A stretch of 64,000 bases of DNA from Actinoplanes xinjiangensis (GCF_003148685.1 NZ_QGGR01000038.1:18695-82694), one strand, 5' to 3'; positions 8,225 through 17,141 are shown, numbered from the stretch's first letter. Notes: generated from the letters alone by a model not told the origin. Translations and numbers: made by a program.

Positions 8225-9835
8225 TCAGCCCCGGCGCCACTTCTGGTTGGCGCCGCCGACACAGGTCCACAGGTGCAGGACCGCGTCGTTGTTCGGGTTC
8301 ATCTCGGCGATGTCCACACACTTGTTCGCCTGGGGGTTCACCAGGTCACCCGCGCCGTTGAGCACGAACTGCTGCGCCGGGTTGCCGCTACACGTCGCGA
8401 TCTGGACCGGGGTCCCGTCCGCGGTGCCGCCCCAGGCCACGTCCATGCACTTGTTGTTCTGGGTGCGCAGTGTGCCGTTGACGAACTCCCAGCGCTGGTT
8501 GGTGCCGCCGGTGCAGTCCCAGACGATCAGCCGCTGGCCGTCGTTGAAGTTCCCGTTCGGCACGTCGACACACTTGTTGTGCCAGTTGCTGACGATCGCG
8601 TTACCGGTGGCCGGCGGCGGGTTCGTCGGCGGCGGGCTGCCGCCGGTGAACGGGGAGAGGATCACCGAGGCCGAGCGCGGGTCGCTGCTGTGCACGAGCG
8701 ACTCGAAGCCGCCGACGTCGTCGTACGCGAACCCGTACGCCTTCCCGTCGGCCATGTTGGCGTGGATCACCCGTGAGTAGTGGTTGGGCGCGCTGTTGCG
8801 GTAGAACTGGCCCGCGTCGAGCACCGGCTCCTGTGTCGACGTGCCGAGGGTGCCCCGGTTCAGCGCGGTGCACAGGGTCCGCTTGATCTCCGGCTCGATG
8901 AAGGGCGGCGTGTTCGGCGCGTTGAAGACGCCGTCACAGCCCCAGACGTTGCCGGTGGTCGGCTTGGCCACGGTGGCCACCTGTGCGCCGGCCGAGTCGG
9001 TGAAGACCATGGTGTTGCCGGAGGTGCGGCCGAAGAACCGGCGGTTCGGCTCGTTGACCCGCGGAACCACGGTCAGGGTCCGGCTGGTGTAGGAGTTCCA
9101 TGCCGAGGTGATGTACGAGTCGAGGTAGTTGGCGTTCATCAGCCCGGCGTCCATCGCCTTGCCGGGGGCCAGAACGCGCAGGACTGTCCCGTCCGAGCGG
9201 GTGATGACGGAACGGCTGAAGTCGCTGATGCCGCGAATCTGGTCGATCACGTTCTGCCGCCCGTTGCTGACCGGGTCGCCGGTGCGGATGGTCCGCCCGT
9301 CGGCGCCGGTCACGGTGACCGCGTGCGGGAGGGCGAACATGTCGACCTGTGAACTGTTGAGCCACAGCCCCGCGTCGTTGTAGGTGAACTCCGACCAGTC
9401 GAAGAGGGTGTCCCGGTTGGGGTCGCCGCCGGCCCACGGCGCGGGCTGGACCAGGCCGTCCGGGGTGAGCCGGAAGTCCAGCTTGCGGCCGAGCGAGAAG
9501 TACATCCGGGCCGAGATGAACCGCGGGAACCGGACGGTGACGCTGCCACCGTTGGCCGGCCCGGCGATCGAGACGTCCGGCGCGGGGGTGGGCGGGAGCC
9601 CGCCGGCCGGCCAGTTGGTGAACTGGCCGGCCGCGTTGACGTAGCCGAGCCGTCCGCCGGGCCGGATGTCCTGACCCAGGATGTAGAGGTGGACCGGCTC
9701 GCTGCGGCCGGTGTTGTTGGTGACCGTCACGGGCAGCAGGTCAGGGCCGATGGCCTGGGCCGGAGCCTGGGTGACGGTCAGTGCGGCAGGGATGGCGATC
9801 AGGGCGACCGCCAATGCCTTGAGCATGCCTTTCAT
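8225..9835 (-). CDS. Secreted GH64 beta-1,3-glucanase with ricin-B lectin domain
   Basis: 536 residues. An N-terminal signal peptide (MKGMLKAL... to AQA) is followed by a GH64 (laminaripentaose-producing beta-1,3-glucanase, thaumatin-like fold) catalytic region: early LPVTVTNNTG, then FSLGRKLDFRLTPDGLVQPAPW, VWGCDGVFN and YGFAYDDVGG. A Pro-rich linker near 400 leads to a ricin-type beta-trefoil (~408-536) with three NKC(V/M)D units and QRW/QKW motifs, which would bind the polysaccharide. It attacks fungal or oomycete glucan. The ATG at 9835 has GAGGAG upstream and a LacI-type palindrome lies just above. Confidence 0.88.
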   Translation of the reverse strand: MKGMLKALAVALIAIPAALTVTQAPAQAIGPDLLPVTVTNNTGRSEPVHLYILGQDIRPGGRLGYVNAAGQFTNWPAGGLPPTPAPDVSIAGPANGGSVTVRFPRFISARMYFSLGRKLDFRLTPDGLVQPAPWAGGDPNRDTLFDWSEFTYNDAGLWLNSSQVDMFALPHAVTVTGADGRTIRTGDPVSNGRQNVIDQIRGISDFSRSVITRSDGTVLRVLAPGKAMDAGLMNANYLDSYITSAWNSYTSRTLTVVPRVNEPNRRFFGRTSGNTMVFTDSAGAQVATVAKPTTGNVWGCDGVFNAPNTPPFIEPEIKRTLCTALNRGTLGTSTQEPVLDAGQFYRNSAPNHYSRVIHANMADGKAYGFAYDDVGGFESLVHSSDPRSASVILSPFTGGSPPPTNPPPATGNAIVSNWHNKCVDVPNGNFNDGQRLIVWDCTGGTNQRWEFVNGTLRTQNNKCMDVAWGGTADGTPVQIATCSGNPAQQFVLNGAGDLVNPQANKCVDIAEMNPNNDAVLHLWTCVGGANQKWRRG

Positions 9836-9852
9836 GGGGACTCCTCGGGGAA

Positions 9853-9895
9853 GAGAGCGCTCTCACAGCGTTGCCGCACTGTTAACAGTTGTCAA
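9853..9895 (-). promoter_or_regulatory. GH64 promoter with CebR-like palindrome
   Basis: GAGAGCGCTCTC (9853-9864) is a perfect 12-bp palindrome with the GAGCGCTC core of CebR/LacI-family operators of actinomycetes. Further upstream on the minus strand are a second perfect palindrome, ACTGTTAACAGT (9878-9889), and TTGACA (9890-9895), a likely -35. The operator lies between promoter and start codon, as expected for repression relieved by a glucan oligosaccharide. The gap from 9836 to 10026 also holds the M4 protease promoter region, with ACACAT/ATGTGT at 9985-10000. Confidence 0.65.
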
Positions 9896-10026
9896 TATTT
9901 CAGTTAGGTTTCTTAAAAAGTTACCGGACGGTATGACCCTAGAGATATATACGGCCATCGTGGTGCGATCCCCATACTGATGCGACACATAGCCATGTGT
10001 GAATGTCAGGTTCGGGGAGGAACCGA

Positions 10027-12291
10027 GTGAACAAAGCTTTTGCACTGACCAGCGCCACCCTGCTGGTCGGTAGCGCGCTCGTGGCCACCGCCACGGGCAC
10101 CTCAGCCGCACCGCCGTCCCCCGCCGCGCCGCCGTCCGAAGCACAGGCGGCCGCCCGCGCGGAGACCCACATCGCCACCCGCCCCGCCGACATCGAAGCC
10201 GCCGACGGCGAGACCTACCGGGTCTACCGCGCCACGGTCGACGTCAACGGCGCCTCGCACGTCCGCTACGACCGCCTCTACCACGGCCTGCGGGTCTACG
10301 GCGGCGACTTCGTCGTGCACAGCAAGCCGGGCGGCGCCTACGACGGTGCCTCGGTCGGGCTGGAGGCCCCGCTCACCCTCAGCGTCACCCCGAAGATCAC
10401 CGCGGCCAAGGCGGCCAAAACCGCCGAGGCGAACTTCGAGGGCACCCGCACCGCCACCGGCACTCCCGAACTGTTCATCGACGCGAGCGACGGCAGCGGC
10501 CGCCTCGCCTGGGAGACCGTGGTCAGCGGCTGGGCCCCCGACAAGCAGACCCCCTCCCGCCTGCACGTCATCAGCGACGCCCAGACCGGCGCGTACATCG
10601 GTGAGTTCGACCAGATCGAGACGGTCGCCGGCACCGGCAACAGCGTCTACTCCGGCGCCGTCACCGTCGACACCACGCTGTCCGGCTCCACCTACAGCAT
10701 GATCGACCCGCTGCGCGGCAACGGCCGCACCTGCGACATGAACAACGGCACCAGCACCTGCACCACCTTCACCGACGCCGACAACACCTGGGGCACCGGC
10801 GCCACCTCCAACCGCCAGTCGGCCGGCGTCGACGCCCACTTCGGCGCGGCGAAGACCTACGACTACTTCAAGAACGTGCACGGCCGCAACGGCATCTTCG
10901 GCACCGGCGCGGGCGTGCCGTCGCGGGTGCACTACGGCAACGCGTACGTCAACGCCTTCTGGGACGGCGCCCAGATGACCTACGGCGACGGATCCGGCAA
11001 CACCAAGCCGCTGGTCTCCCTCGACGTGGCCGGCCACGAGATGGCGCACGGCGTGACCGAGGCGGTCGTCTCCGGCGGCCTCACCTACTCCGGCGAGTCC
11101 GGCGGCCTCAACGAGGCCACCAGCGACATCTTCGGCTCGATGGTCGAGTTCTACGCCAACACCACCTCTGACCCGGGCGACTACCAGGTCGGCGAGAAGA
11201 TCAACATCAACGGCAACAACACGCCGCTGCGGTACATGTACAACCCCACCCTGGACGGCTCGTCGCACGGCTGCTGGTCGACCAGCACCAACAGCATCGA
11301 CGTGCACTACTCGTCCGGACCGGGCAACCACTTCTTCTTCAACCTGGCCGAGGGCACCGGCGCCACCGCGTTCGGCACCTCCCCGGTCTGCGGTTCGGCC
11401 CCGGCCGTCACCGGCATCGGCCGCACCAAGGCCGGCGCCATCTGGTACCGGGCGCTCGACACCTACTTCACCTCCAACACCCGCTACGTGAACTCGTCGA
11501 CCCCGGCCAACACGTCCCGCGCCTACACGCTGCGGGCCGCCACCGACCTGTACGGCTCGTGCTCGACCGAGTACAAGGCCGTCCAGGCCGCCTGGACCGC
11601 GGTCAACGTCGCCGGCAACGACGCGACCTGCTCCACCGGCAACGACTTCTCGGTGTCGCTCAACCCGGCCGCCGCCTCGGTGAACCCGGGATCGTCGGCC
11701 ACCGCCACCGTCAGCACCGCGGTCACCGGCGGCAGCGCACAGACCGTCGCCCTCACCGCGTCGGGCCTGCCGGCCGGCGCCACCGCGAGCTTCAGCCCGT
11801 CGTCGGTCACCGCCGGCGGCACCTCGGCGCTGACCATCGCCACCACGACGGCCACCCCGGCCGGCACCTACGCGGTCACCATCAGCGGCGCCGGAACCTC
11901 GGCCACCCGCACGGCCACCTTCTCGCTGACCGTCAACGGCGCCGGCGGCACCTGCTCCGGCACCAACGCCGCCGACGTGACGATCTCCGACAACGCCACG
12001 GTCACGTCGCCGATCGCGATCAGCGGCTGCGCCCGCAGCGCCTCGTCGACCAGCAAGGTCGAGATCCACATCGTCCACACGTACGTCGGTGACCTCGTGG
12101 TCGCCCTCGTCGCCCCGGACGGCAGCGTCTACAACCTGCGCAACCGCAGCGGTGGCAGCGCCGACAACATCGACACCACGTACACCACCAACCTCTCCTC
12201 CGAGGCGGCCAACGGCACGTGGACCCTGCGGGTCCAGGACGCCGCGAACGCCGACACCGGATACATCAACAGCTGGACCCTGACCCTCTGA
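10027..12291 (+). CDS. Secreted M4 (thermolysin-like) metalloprotease with P-domain
   Basis: 754 residues from the GTG at 10027, preceded by GGGGAGGA at ideal spacing. Order: signal peptide (~1-31), FTP/PepSY-type inhibitory propeptide (~40-200), M4 catalytic domain with HEMAH (~337-341; zinc His and catalytic Glu) and the third ligand in GGLNEATSD, an Ig-like domain (~540-640), and a C-terminal proprotein-convertase P-domain (~645-754, ending in YINSWTLTL). It is a general extracellular protease made as a zymogen; the added domains probably stabilise it or bind substrate. A 42-bp hairpin follows. Confidence 0.92.
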   Translation: MNKAFALTSATLLVGSALVATATGTSAAPPSPAAPPSEAQAAARAETHIATRPADIEAADGETYRVYRATVDVNGASHVRYDRLYHGLRVYGGDFVVHSKPGGAYDGASVGLEAPLTLSVTPKITAAKAAKTAEANFEGTRTATGTPELFIDASDGSGRLAWETVVSGWAPDKQTPSRLHVISDAQTGAYIGEFDQIETVAGTGNSVYSGAVTVDTTLSGSTYSMIDPLRGNGRTCDMNNGTSTCTTFTDADNTWGTGATSNRQSAGVDAHFGAAKTYDYFKNVHGRNGIFGTGAGVPSRVHYGNAYVNAFWDGAQMTYGDGSGNTKPLVSLDVAGHEMAHGVTEAVVSGGLTYSGESGGLNEATSDIFGSMVEFYANTTSDPGDYQVGEKININGNNTPLRYMYNPTLDGSSHGCWSTSTNSIDVHYSSGPGNHFFFNLAEGTGATAFGTSPVCGSAPAVTGIGRTKAGAIWYRALDTYFTSNTRYVNSSTPANTSRAYTLRAATDLYGSCSTEYKAVQAAWTAVNVAGNDATCSTGNDFSVSLNPAAASVNPGSSATATVSTAVTGGSAQTVALTASGLPAGATASFSPSSVTAGGTSALTIATTTATPAGTYAVTISGAGTSATRTATFSLTVNGAGGTCSGTNAADVTISDNATVTSPIAISGCARSASSTSKVEIHIVHTYVGDLVVALVAPDGSVYNLRNRSGGSADNIDTTYTTNLSSEAANGTWTLRVQDAANADTGYINSWTLTL

Positions 12292-12307
12292 TCCCTCGGT
12301 GACAGCA

Positions 12308-12349
12308 CACTCCGCGGTCATCGCCCTGGCGGGTGGTGATCGCGGAGTG
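12308..12349 (+). terminator. Hairpin after the M4 protease gene
   Basis: CACTCCGCG (12308-12316) pairs with CGCGGAGTG (12341-12349), and the interior pairs partly. It starts 17 bp after the stop and has no U-tract. It probably ends the protease transcript before the GGDEF/EAL gene. Confidence 0.7.
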
Positions 12350-12387
12350 CCGCTAAGCCCCGGCGCGGAGATACCGATACGACAGAC

Positions 12388-14622
12388 GTGAGAGACCGGT
12401 GGGCCGTCTCCTCCTGGGTTCTGCTGGGCGCCGGAGCGCCGACCGCCGTGCTCGTCGGTGTCGCGGATCCGCCCGGCGCCACCTACGGCTACCTGGCCGG
12501 CGTCCTCGTCTGCGTGATCGCGGCAGCCGTCGGCATCCGCCACAACGTCCCGGTCGGTCACCGCCGCCCCTGGCTGCTCCTGCTGGCCGCGGAGGTGGTC
12601 TCGCTGACCGGCGAGTCCATCCGGCTGGTGGCCGAGAGCGGCACCGTCCTGGCCATGCTCCCGGACGCCGCCCTGCTCCCCATCTATCTGCTGCTCACCG
12701 CGGGCACCGCCGACCTGGTACGCCGCACCCGGGCCACCGCCGACGACCCGGCCCGGGTGGACGCCGCCCTGATCGGCGTCGGCGCCGCGCTGCTGGTGTG
12801 GTCGCTCTGGATCGAGCCGTGGATCGCCGGTGACGACCCACGATGGCAGAACCTGGTCGCGGCGGCGCTGCCACTGGCCGCCGGGATGCTGCTGACCATC
12901 GCCCTGCCGATGCTGCTGCTCGGCCGGACCCGCGTCCCCGCGATGTGGTTCTTCGTCGCCAGCGGGGTGACCCTGCTGGCCGCGAACATCGTGCTGGCCA
13001 ACCGCGGCTGGTTCGTCCAGGGCCCGGACGGCATCCCGCTCAAGCTCATGGGCGCCCTCGTGCTGGCCACCGACTTCGCCATCGCCGCCTGCGTGCTGCA
13101 TCCCACCGTGCGCGTCCTCACCGAGCGGGTGTCGGCCCGCTCCCACGTACTTCGTCGCGGCCGGACCGCCCTGATCAGCGCGACGCTGTGCGTGCCGACG
13201 ATCCTCGGCGTCGCCGCGCCGCCACGGAGTCAGACCTTCTCACTGGTACGGGCGATGCTGTCGCTGGCCCTGATCGGCATCGTGGTCGCCCGCGTGGTGC
13301 GGGCCAACAACTCCCGGGCCCGCGCCGAACAGGAGGCCCGCTGGCGTGCCGAGCACGACTCCCTGACCCGGCTGCCCAACCGGGAGCGGCTGGCCGTCAC
13401 CGTGGCCGGCTGGACCGCCCCGGACACGGAGGTGAGCGTCCTACTGCTCGACCTCGACCGGTTCAAGCTGGTCAACGACCACTGGGGCCACGAGGTCGGC
13501 GACGAGATGCTGCGCGTGGTCGCCGGCCGGATCACCGCCACCGTCCGCGCCGAGGACCTGGTCTGCCGGACCGGCGGCGACGAGTTCGTGATCGCGACCG
13601 TCTTCCCGGCAGGCTCCGGAGACGCCGCGGCCGGGCAGCTGGCCGGGCGCCTGCTCACCGCGCTGATCGAGCCACTGCCGCTGTCGGTCGGGGCGGTCGA
13701 CACCACCGCGTCGATCGGCATCGCCACCGCGGCCGCCGGCACCAGCGCCGTGGCACTGCTGCGCGACGCCGACACGGCGATGTACCGCGCCAAGGAATCC
13801 GGCCGCAACCGCTGGGCCGCCTTCGACCCGGGGCTGCGCGAGCGGCTGCGGCGCAGGTTCACCCTGGAACGCGCGCTGTCCGGCGCCCTCGACCACGGCG
13901 AACTGGACGTGCACTACCAGCCGATCGTGCACCTGCCGACCGAGCGGGTCGACGGGTTCGAGGCCCTGATGCGCTGGACCCACCCGGAACTGGGGCAGGT
14001 GTCGCCGGTCGAGTTCATCCCGATCGCCGAGGACACCGGCCTGATCGTCGCGGCCGGAGCCTGGCTGCTGGAGGAGGCGGCGGCCCGCACCCTCGCCTGG
14101 CGGCAGGCGGCGCCCGTGCACGTGTCGGTCAACCTGGCCGTACGGCAGTTGCGTGAGCCCGGCCTGGTCGACCGGGTCGCGGACATCCTGGCCCGCACCG
14201 GGCTCCCACCGGAGGGCCTGTGGCTGGAGATCACCGAGTCCGGGTTCATGGAGGACCCGGACGCCTGCCTGCACACCCTGCACGAGCTGCGGAACCTCGG
14301 CATCACCCTGTGCATCGACGACTTCGGCACCGGCTTCTCGTCGCTGAGCTACCTCCAGCGGCTGCCGGTGACCATCGTCAAGATCGACCGGGCGTTCATC
14401 ACCGGCGTGGGTGACGGCGGGCCCAACGAGCCGATCGTACGGGCGGTCCTCGCCATGTCCCACGCGCTCGGCCACCGGGTTGTGGCCGAGGGCGTCGAGA
14501 CCGCCACCCAGCGGGACTGGCTGCGGGCCAACGACTGCGACTTCGCCCAGGGCTGGCTCTACGGCCGGCCACTGCCCGCCGCGGAACAGACGGCCGTCCG
14601 TACCCCCGCCCACCAGCCGTAG
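12388..14622 (+). CDS. Membrane GGDEF-EAL protein (c-di-GMP cyclase/phosphodiesterase), motifs intact
   Basis: 744 residues from a GTG. The N-terminal ~310 residues are eight to ten hydrophobic helices with no recognised sensor motif. A GGDEF domain (~325-480) has the intact signature RTGGDEF (~396) needed for c-di-GMP synthesis, and an EAL domain (~495-740) has EALMRW (~525), the NLAVRQL segment and DDFGTGFSSL needed for hydrolysis. Both activities are therefore possible, with the balance probably set by the membrane part. It has no operon partner. A second EAL protein with a degenerate GGDEF is encoded at 44030. Confidence 0.9.
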   Translation: MRDRWAVSSWVLLGAGAPTAVLVGVADPPGATYGYLAGVLVCVIAAAVGIRHNVPVGHRRPWLLLLAAEVVSLTGESIRLVAESGTVLAMLPDAALLPIYLLLTAGTADLVRRTRATADDPARVDAALIGVGAALLVWSLWIEPWIAGDDPRWQNLVAAALPLAAGMLLTIALPMLLLGRTRVPAMWFFVASGVTLLAANIVLANRGWFVQGPDGIPLKLMGALVLATDFAIAACVLHPTVRVLTERVSARSHVLRRGRTALISATLCVPTILGVAAPPRSQTFSLVRAMLSLALIGIVVARVVRANNSRARAEQEARWRAEHDSLTRLPNRERLAVTVAGWTAPDTEVSVLLLDLDRFKLVNDHWGHEVGDEMLRVVAGRITATVRAEDLVCRTGGDEFVIATVFPAGSGDAAAGQLAGRLLTALIEPLPLSVGAVDTTASIGIATAAAGTSAVALLRDADTAMYRAKESGRNRWAAFDPGLRERLRRRFTLERALSGALDHGELDVHYQPIVHLPTERVDGFEALMRWTHPELGQVSPVEFIPIAEDTGLIVAAGAWLLEEAAARTLAWRQAAPVHVSVNLAVRQLREPGLVDRVADILARTGLPPEGLWLEITESGFMEDPDACLHTLHELRNLGITLCIDDFGTGFSSLSYLQRLPVTIVKIDRAFITGVGDGGPNEPIVRAVLAMSHALGHRVVAEGVETATQRDWLRANDCDFAQGWLYGRPLPAAEQTAVRTPAHQP

Positions 14623-14854
14623 CCCAGCCGCCGTCCCGCATCTCCGACGGCCCGCCGCCGACCTCGTCGGCGGCTGTGCTCCGGCTGCCGGTTGCGTTGT
14701 GGCTGCGGGTTGGGCTCCGTCCGCCGGTTGGGCCGTGGCTGCCGGTTGTGTTAGGGCTGCCGGTTGGGTTGCGGTTGGCGGTTGGCTTGTGGCTGCTGCT
14801 GCGGCTACTGGTTGGGCCGCTGCCCCGGCGGTTCACCGACGTGCCGGCCGGTCC

Positions 14855-14940
14855 GCGCGGACAGCCTTCGGACGGCCGCCTGGAACCGGCAGCCCGTGCG
14901 CGGACAGCCCCCGGACGGCCGCCTGCAACCGGCAGCCCGC
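14855..14940. repeat. Two 43-bp direct repeats in a convergent gap
   Basis: GCGCGGACAGCC starts at 14855 and 14898, and the 43-bp units differ at few positions. They lie in the 398-bp gap (14623-15020) between the convergent GGDEF/EAL and DsbA-like genes. The left half of the gap (about 14680-14820) is degenerate GGTTG/GGCTGC-rich low-complexity sequence and looks like a decayed older array. No gene is seen in the gap. Confidence 0.75.
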
Positions 14941-15020
14941 CACCGGTCCGCCCACGGGCGGACCGGGCAGCCCGTAGATGGCAGCCTGTGAAGGTCCCCC
15001 TCGACCGCACGGGCGGCCGG

Positions 15021-15656
15021 TCAGCTTTCCGCGTGGACCTTGTTGAGGGCGCCCAGGAAGGCGTCGGCGGACTGGGCGCCGGAGATGCCGTACTTCTGGT
15101 TGATCAGGAAGAACGGCACGCCGCTGATGCCCAGCTGCCGGGCCCGCTGGATGTCGGCGTCGACCTCGGCGCCGTACTTGGTGCCGCGGACCACGTCGGC
15201 CGCCTCCTCCGCCGGGACGCCGACGCCGGCCGCGAGCCGGACCAGCGTGTCCGGGTCGTCGACCACCGCGGCTTCGGACAGGTGGGCCTTGAGGAGTGCC
15301 TCGTGCATCTCGGTGCCGAGGCCGTGCTCACCGGCCAGGTGGGCGACCCGGTGCGCGTCACGGGTGTTGACCGAGATCGCGTTGCCCAGGTCGTAGGTCA
15401 GGCCCTCGGCCTCGGCGAGCTGCGTGACCTGGTGGGTCATCGCCCGCACCTGCGACGCGGGCGCTCCGATCTTCTTGGCCAGCATCTCGTGGACCGGCTC
15501 CCGGCTGCCCTGCGGGATGGTCGGGTCGAGCTGGAAACTGTGCCAGGTGACGGTGACGTCATGCTCGAACCGGCCGAGCGCCGTCTCCAGGCGCCGCTTG
15601 CCGATGTAGCACCACGGGCAGACCACGTCGGACCAGACGTCGATGCGGATGCTCAC
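15021..15656 (-). CDS. DsbA-family oxidoreductase, FrnE-like
   Basis: 211 residues from the GTG at 15656 (GTGA overlap with the stop of the upstream 40-codon ORF); an in-frame GTG at 15662 is an alternative. The thioredoxin-fold opening RIDVWSDVVCPWCYIGKRRLE carries a CPWC redox motif at residues 13-16, followed by the helical insertion typical of FrnE/DsbA-like enzymes and a cis-Pro segment (GVPFFL). There is no signal peptide, so it acts in the cytoplasm, probably on protein or low-molecular-weight thiols. It forms a two-gene unit with the small ORF, divergent from a TetR gene. Confidence 0.85.
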   Translation of the reverse strand: MSIRIDVWSDVVCPWCYIGKRRLETALGRFEHDVTVTWHSFQLDPTIPQGSREPVHEMLAKKIGAPASQVRAMTHQVTQLAEAEGLTYDLGNAISVNTRDAHRVAHLAGEHGLGTEMHEALLKAHLSEAAVVDDPDTLVRLAAGVGVPAEEAADVVRGTKYGAEVDADIQRARQLGISGVPFFLINQKYGISGAQSADAFLGALNKVHAES

Positions 15657-15775
15657 AGGCACACTCCGTTCTCGCAGACCGGCGCGTCCTCGGCGCCGTC
15701 GAGGATGATCAGTTGCGGCAGCTCCTCGGCGGGGATCTCCTCGTCGGCGATCTGCTCAGCTGGGGTCTCCGGCAC
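15653..15775 (-). CDS. 40-aa acidic protein with C-terminal CENGVC, coupled to the DsbA gene
   Basis: A small ORF starts at the GTG at 15775, five bases after a full GGAGGAG (15781-15787), and ends with its TGA overlapping the DsbA GTG as GTGA. The product is very acidic (EQIADEEIPAEEL), has a hydrophobic PQLIIL strand, and ends APVCENGVCL, placing two Cys four residues apart. The strong ribosome-binding site, coupling and Cys pair make it a credible gene. The context suggests a substrate or electron partner of the DsbA-like enzyme; I do not recognise a family. Confidence 0.65.
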   Translation of the reverse strand: MPETPAEQIADEEIPAEELPQLIILDGAEDAPVCENGVCL

Positions 15776-15794
15776 GGCCGCTCCTCCGCTATCC

Positions 15795-15851
15795 TGACCC
15801 GAGGGTCAACTTGTCCGGCAACGGTAGCAGACATGTTGACCGCAGGGTCAA
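15795..15851. promoter_or_regulatory. Twin TetR operators in the divergent dsbA/tetR promoter
   Basis: Two near-identical palindromes, TGACCCGAGGGTCA (15795-15808) and TTGACCGCAGGGTCAA (15836-15851), share TGACC/GGTCA arms and lie about 41 bp centre to centre, four turns of the helix. They flank the likely promoters of both genes, the arrangement expected when the TetR protein represses itself and the divergent unit. Confidence 0.8.
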
Positions 15852-15864
15852 GTTATGGAGGGGC

Positions 15865-16500
15865 ATGCGAGCGGACGCACAGCGCAACGCGGCCAGACTG
15901 CGCGCCGCCGCCGCCGACCTCTTCCAGGAGCGCGGCCTTCAGGTTTCGCTCAAGGAGATCGCCCGGCGCGCCGGGGTGAGTCACGGCACGCTCTACAACC
16001 TCTTCGGCTCGCGCGAGGCGCTGATCGACGAGGTGATCGCCGATCTGGCCGCCGTCCGACTCGGTGACGCCGCCCGTGCGGCGCTGGCCTGTCCCGACCC
16101 GTGGCAGGGCTTCGCCGGTTACGTCGCCGAGGTCTGCGAGCTGCAGGCCACCGATCCGGCCCTGGGTGACGTGCTGACCCGTCGCTTCCCGGATGCGAGC
16201 CGCCTCATGGCCGTCTGCGACAACTCGTACTCCGCCGCCGAGTCGATCATCGATCGGGCCCGCCGGGACGGTTCCCTGCGACCCGACTTCACCGCCGCCG
16301 ACCTGCTGTTCTTCCTCGCCTCGCACGCGCCGCTGGCCCGTTCCGCGGCGGCGGCCGGCTCCGACTCGTGGCGGCGAGCGGTCGGCTTCATGCTCGACGG
16401 CCTGCGGACCCCGGCGGCCACCCCGCTGCCCACCGCGCCGATGACCCCGCAACAGATCAACCACCTGCTCATCGAGGGCTCCGCCACGCCGGCCGGCTGA
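15865..16500 (+). CDS. TetR-family transcriptional regulator
   Basis: 211 residues from the ATG at 15865 (GGAGGGG just upstream). The N-terminal helix-turn-helix is typical: ADLFQERGLQVSLKEIARRAGVSHGTLYNLF, residues ~13-43. The C-terminal ligand domain is variable, as usual in the family. It probably binds the two palindromes at its own promoter and controls the divergent 40-aa ORF and DsbA-like gene, with a thiol-stress or antibiotic-like ligand; the ligand is inference. Confidence 0.88.
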   Translation: MRADAQRNAARLRAAAADLFQERGLQVSLKEIARRAGVSHGTLYNLFGSREALIDEVIADLAAVRLGDAARAALACPDPWQGFAGYVAEVCELQATDPALGDVLTRRFPDASRLMAVCDNSYSAAESIIDRARRDGSLRPDFTAADLLFFLASHAPLARSAAAAGSDSWRRAVGFMLDGLRTPAATPLPTAPMTPQQINHLLIEGSATPAG

Positions 16501-16650
16501 GCACCTGACAAAGAACGCCGATCCCCGGAGCCCGAACACGCACCGCACCTGCTGCGGCCCACTTTCGCCACAGTGACGCTCCGCGCTGGCCTGAGCCTCG
16601 GCGACGCCCAGACCGCCGCCCGCCACACCGACCCTCGGACAACCCCGCTG

Positions 16651-16998
16651 CGACCTTGCCTGCAACAACCTCTGCCAGGCCCGCAAGAACCTAGACCGCA
16701 CCTGCAGCAACCTCGGCCGTGCCTGCAGCAACCTCGACCACTCCCGTAAGAACCTAGACCAGGCCCGCAGCGATATCGGTCCTGCCCGCAACGACTCCGA
16801 CCGCCCCCACAACGACCTCACCGCACCGCAGCGATCTCGGCATGCCAGCAAGAAGCTCGCCCACGCCTGCAAGAACCTAGACCGCATCTCCAGCGATCTC
16901 GGCCGTGCCTGCAGCAACCTCGACCAGCCCCGCAAGAACGTAGACAGTGCCCGCAGCGATCTCGGCCGCGCCAGCAAGAAGCTCGGCCGCGCCAGCAG
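16651..16998. repeat. 21-bp tandem array, about 16 units
   Basis: About sixteen degenerate 21-bp units with a core like CGCAGCGATCTCGGCC / TGCAGCAACCTCGACC. The + strand is open for a long way as a seven-residue repeat (ARKNLDQ, ACSNLGR), but that frame has a TGA upstream and no ATG, GTG or TTG before the repeats. One stretch near 16830 has unit spacings of 19 and 20 that only jointly restore the frame. It is therefore called as noncoding repeat DNA or a decayed gene. The gap 16501-18062 has no convincing gene; this array and the palindromes below are its main contents. Confidence 0.75.
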
Positions 16999-17141
16999 AT
17001 CCTCGCCGCCTTCATGGCCTCTGGAATGTCGCCGAGCTCAAGGCTTGACCGTGCCGATGAGAAGGCGCTCTACGTCAAGCCCGCCGCACAGGATCGGGCC
17101 GCTCGGAATGCGGCGTTCCAACGCTCACTTGATCAATCGGC

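Noticed and set aside
10102..13146. A 1014-codon open frame on the minus strand
   Set aside because: It runs antisense to the M4 protease and the start of the GGDEF/EAL gene. Its Gly/Ala/Val/Arg composition is the usual shadow of a high-GC gene, and no motif is present.
13716..13760. Possible hut or biosynthetic cluster around the lyase homologue
   Set aside because: No hutU/hutI or tailoring enzyme genes are near 1539-2960; the neighbours are a CcdA-like gene and an osmoprotectant transporter.
16651..16998. 21-bp array as a coiled-coil protein gene
   Set aside because: The best frame has a stop upstream and no start codon before the repeats, and unit-length indels are tolerated; kept as a repeat feature only.
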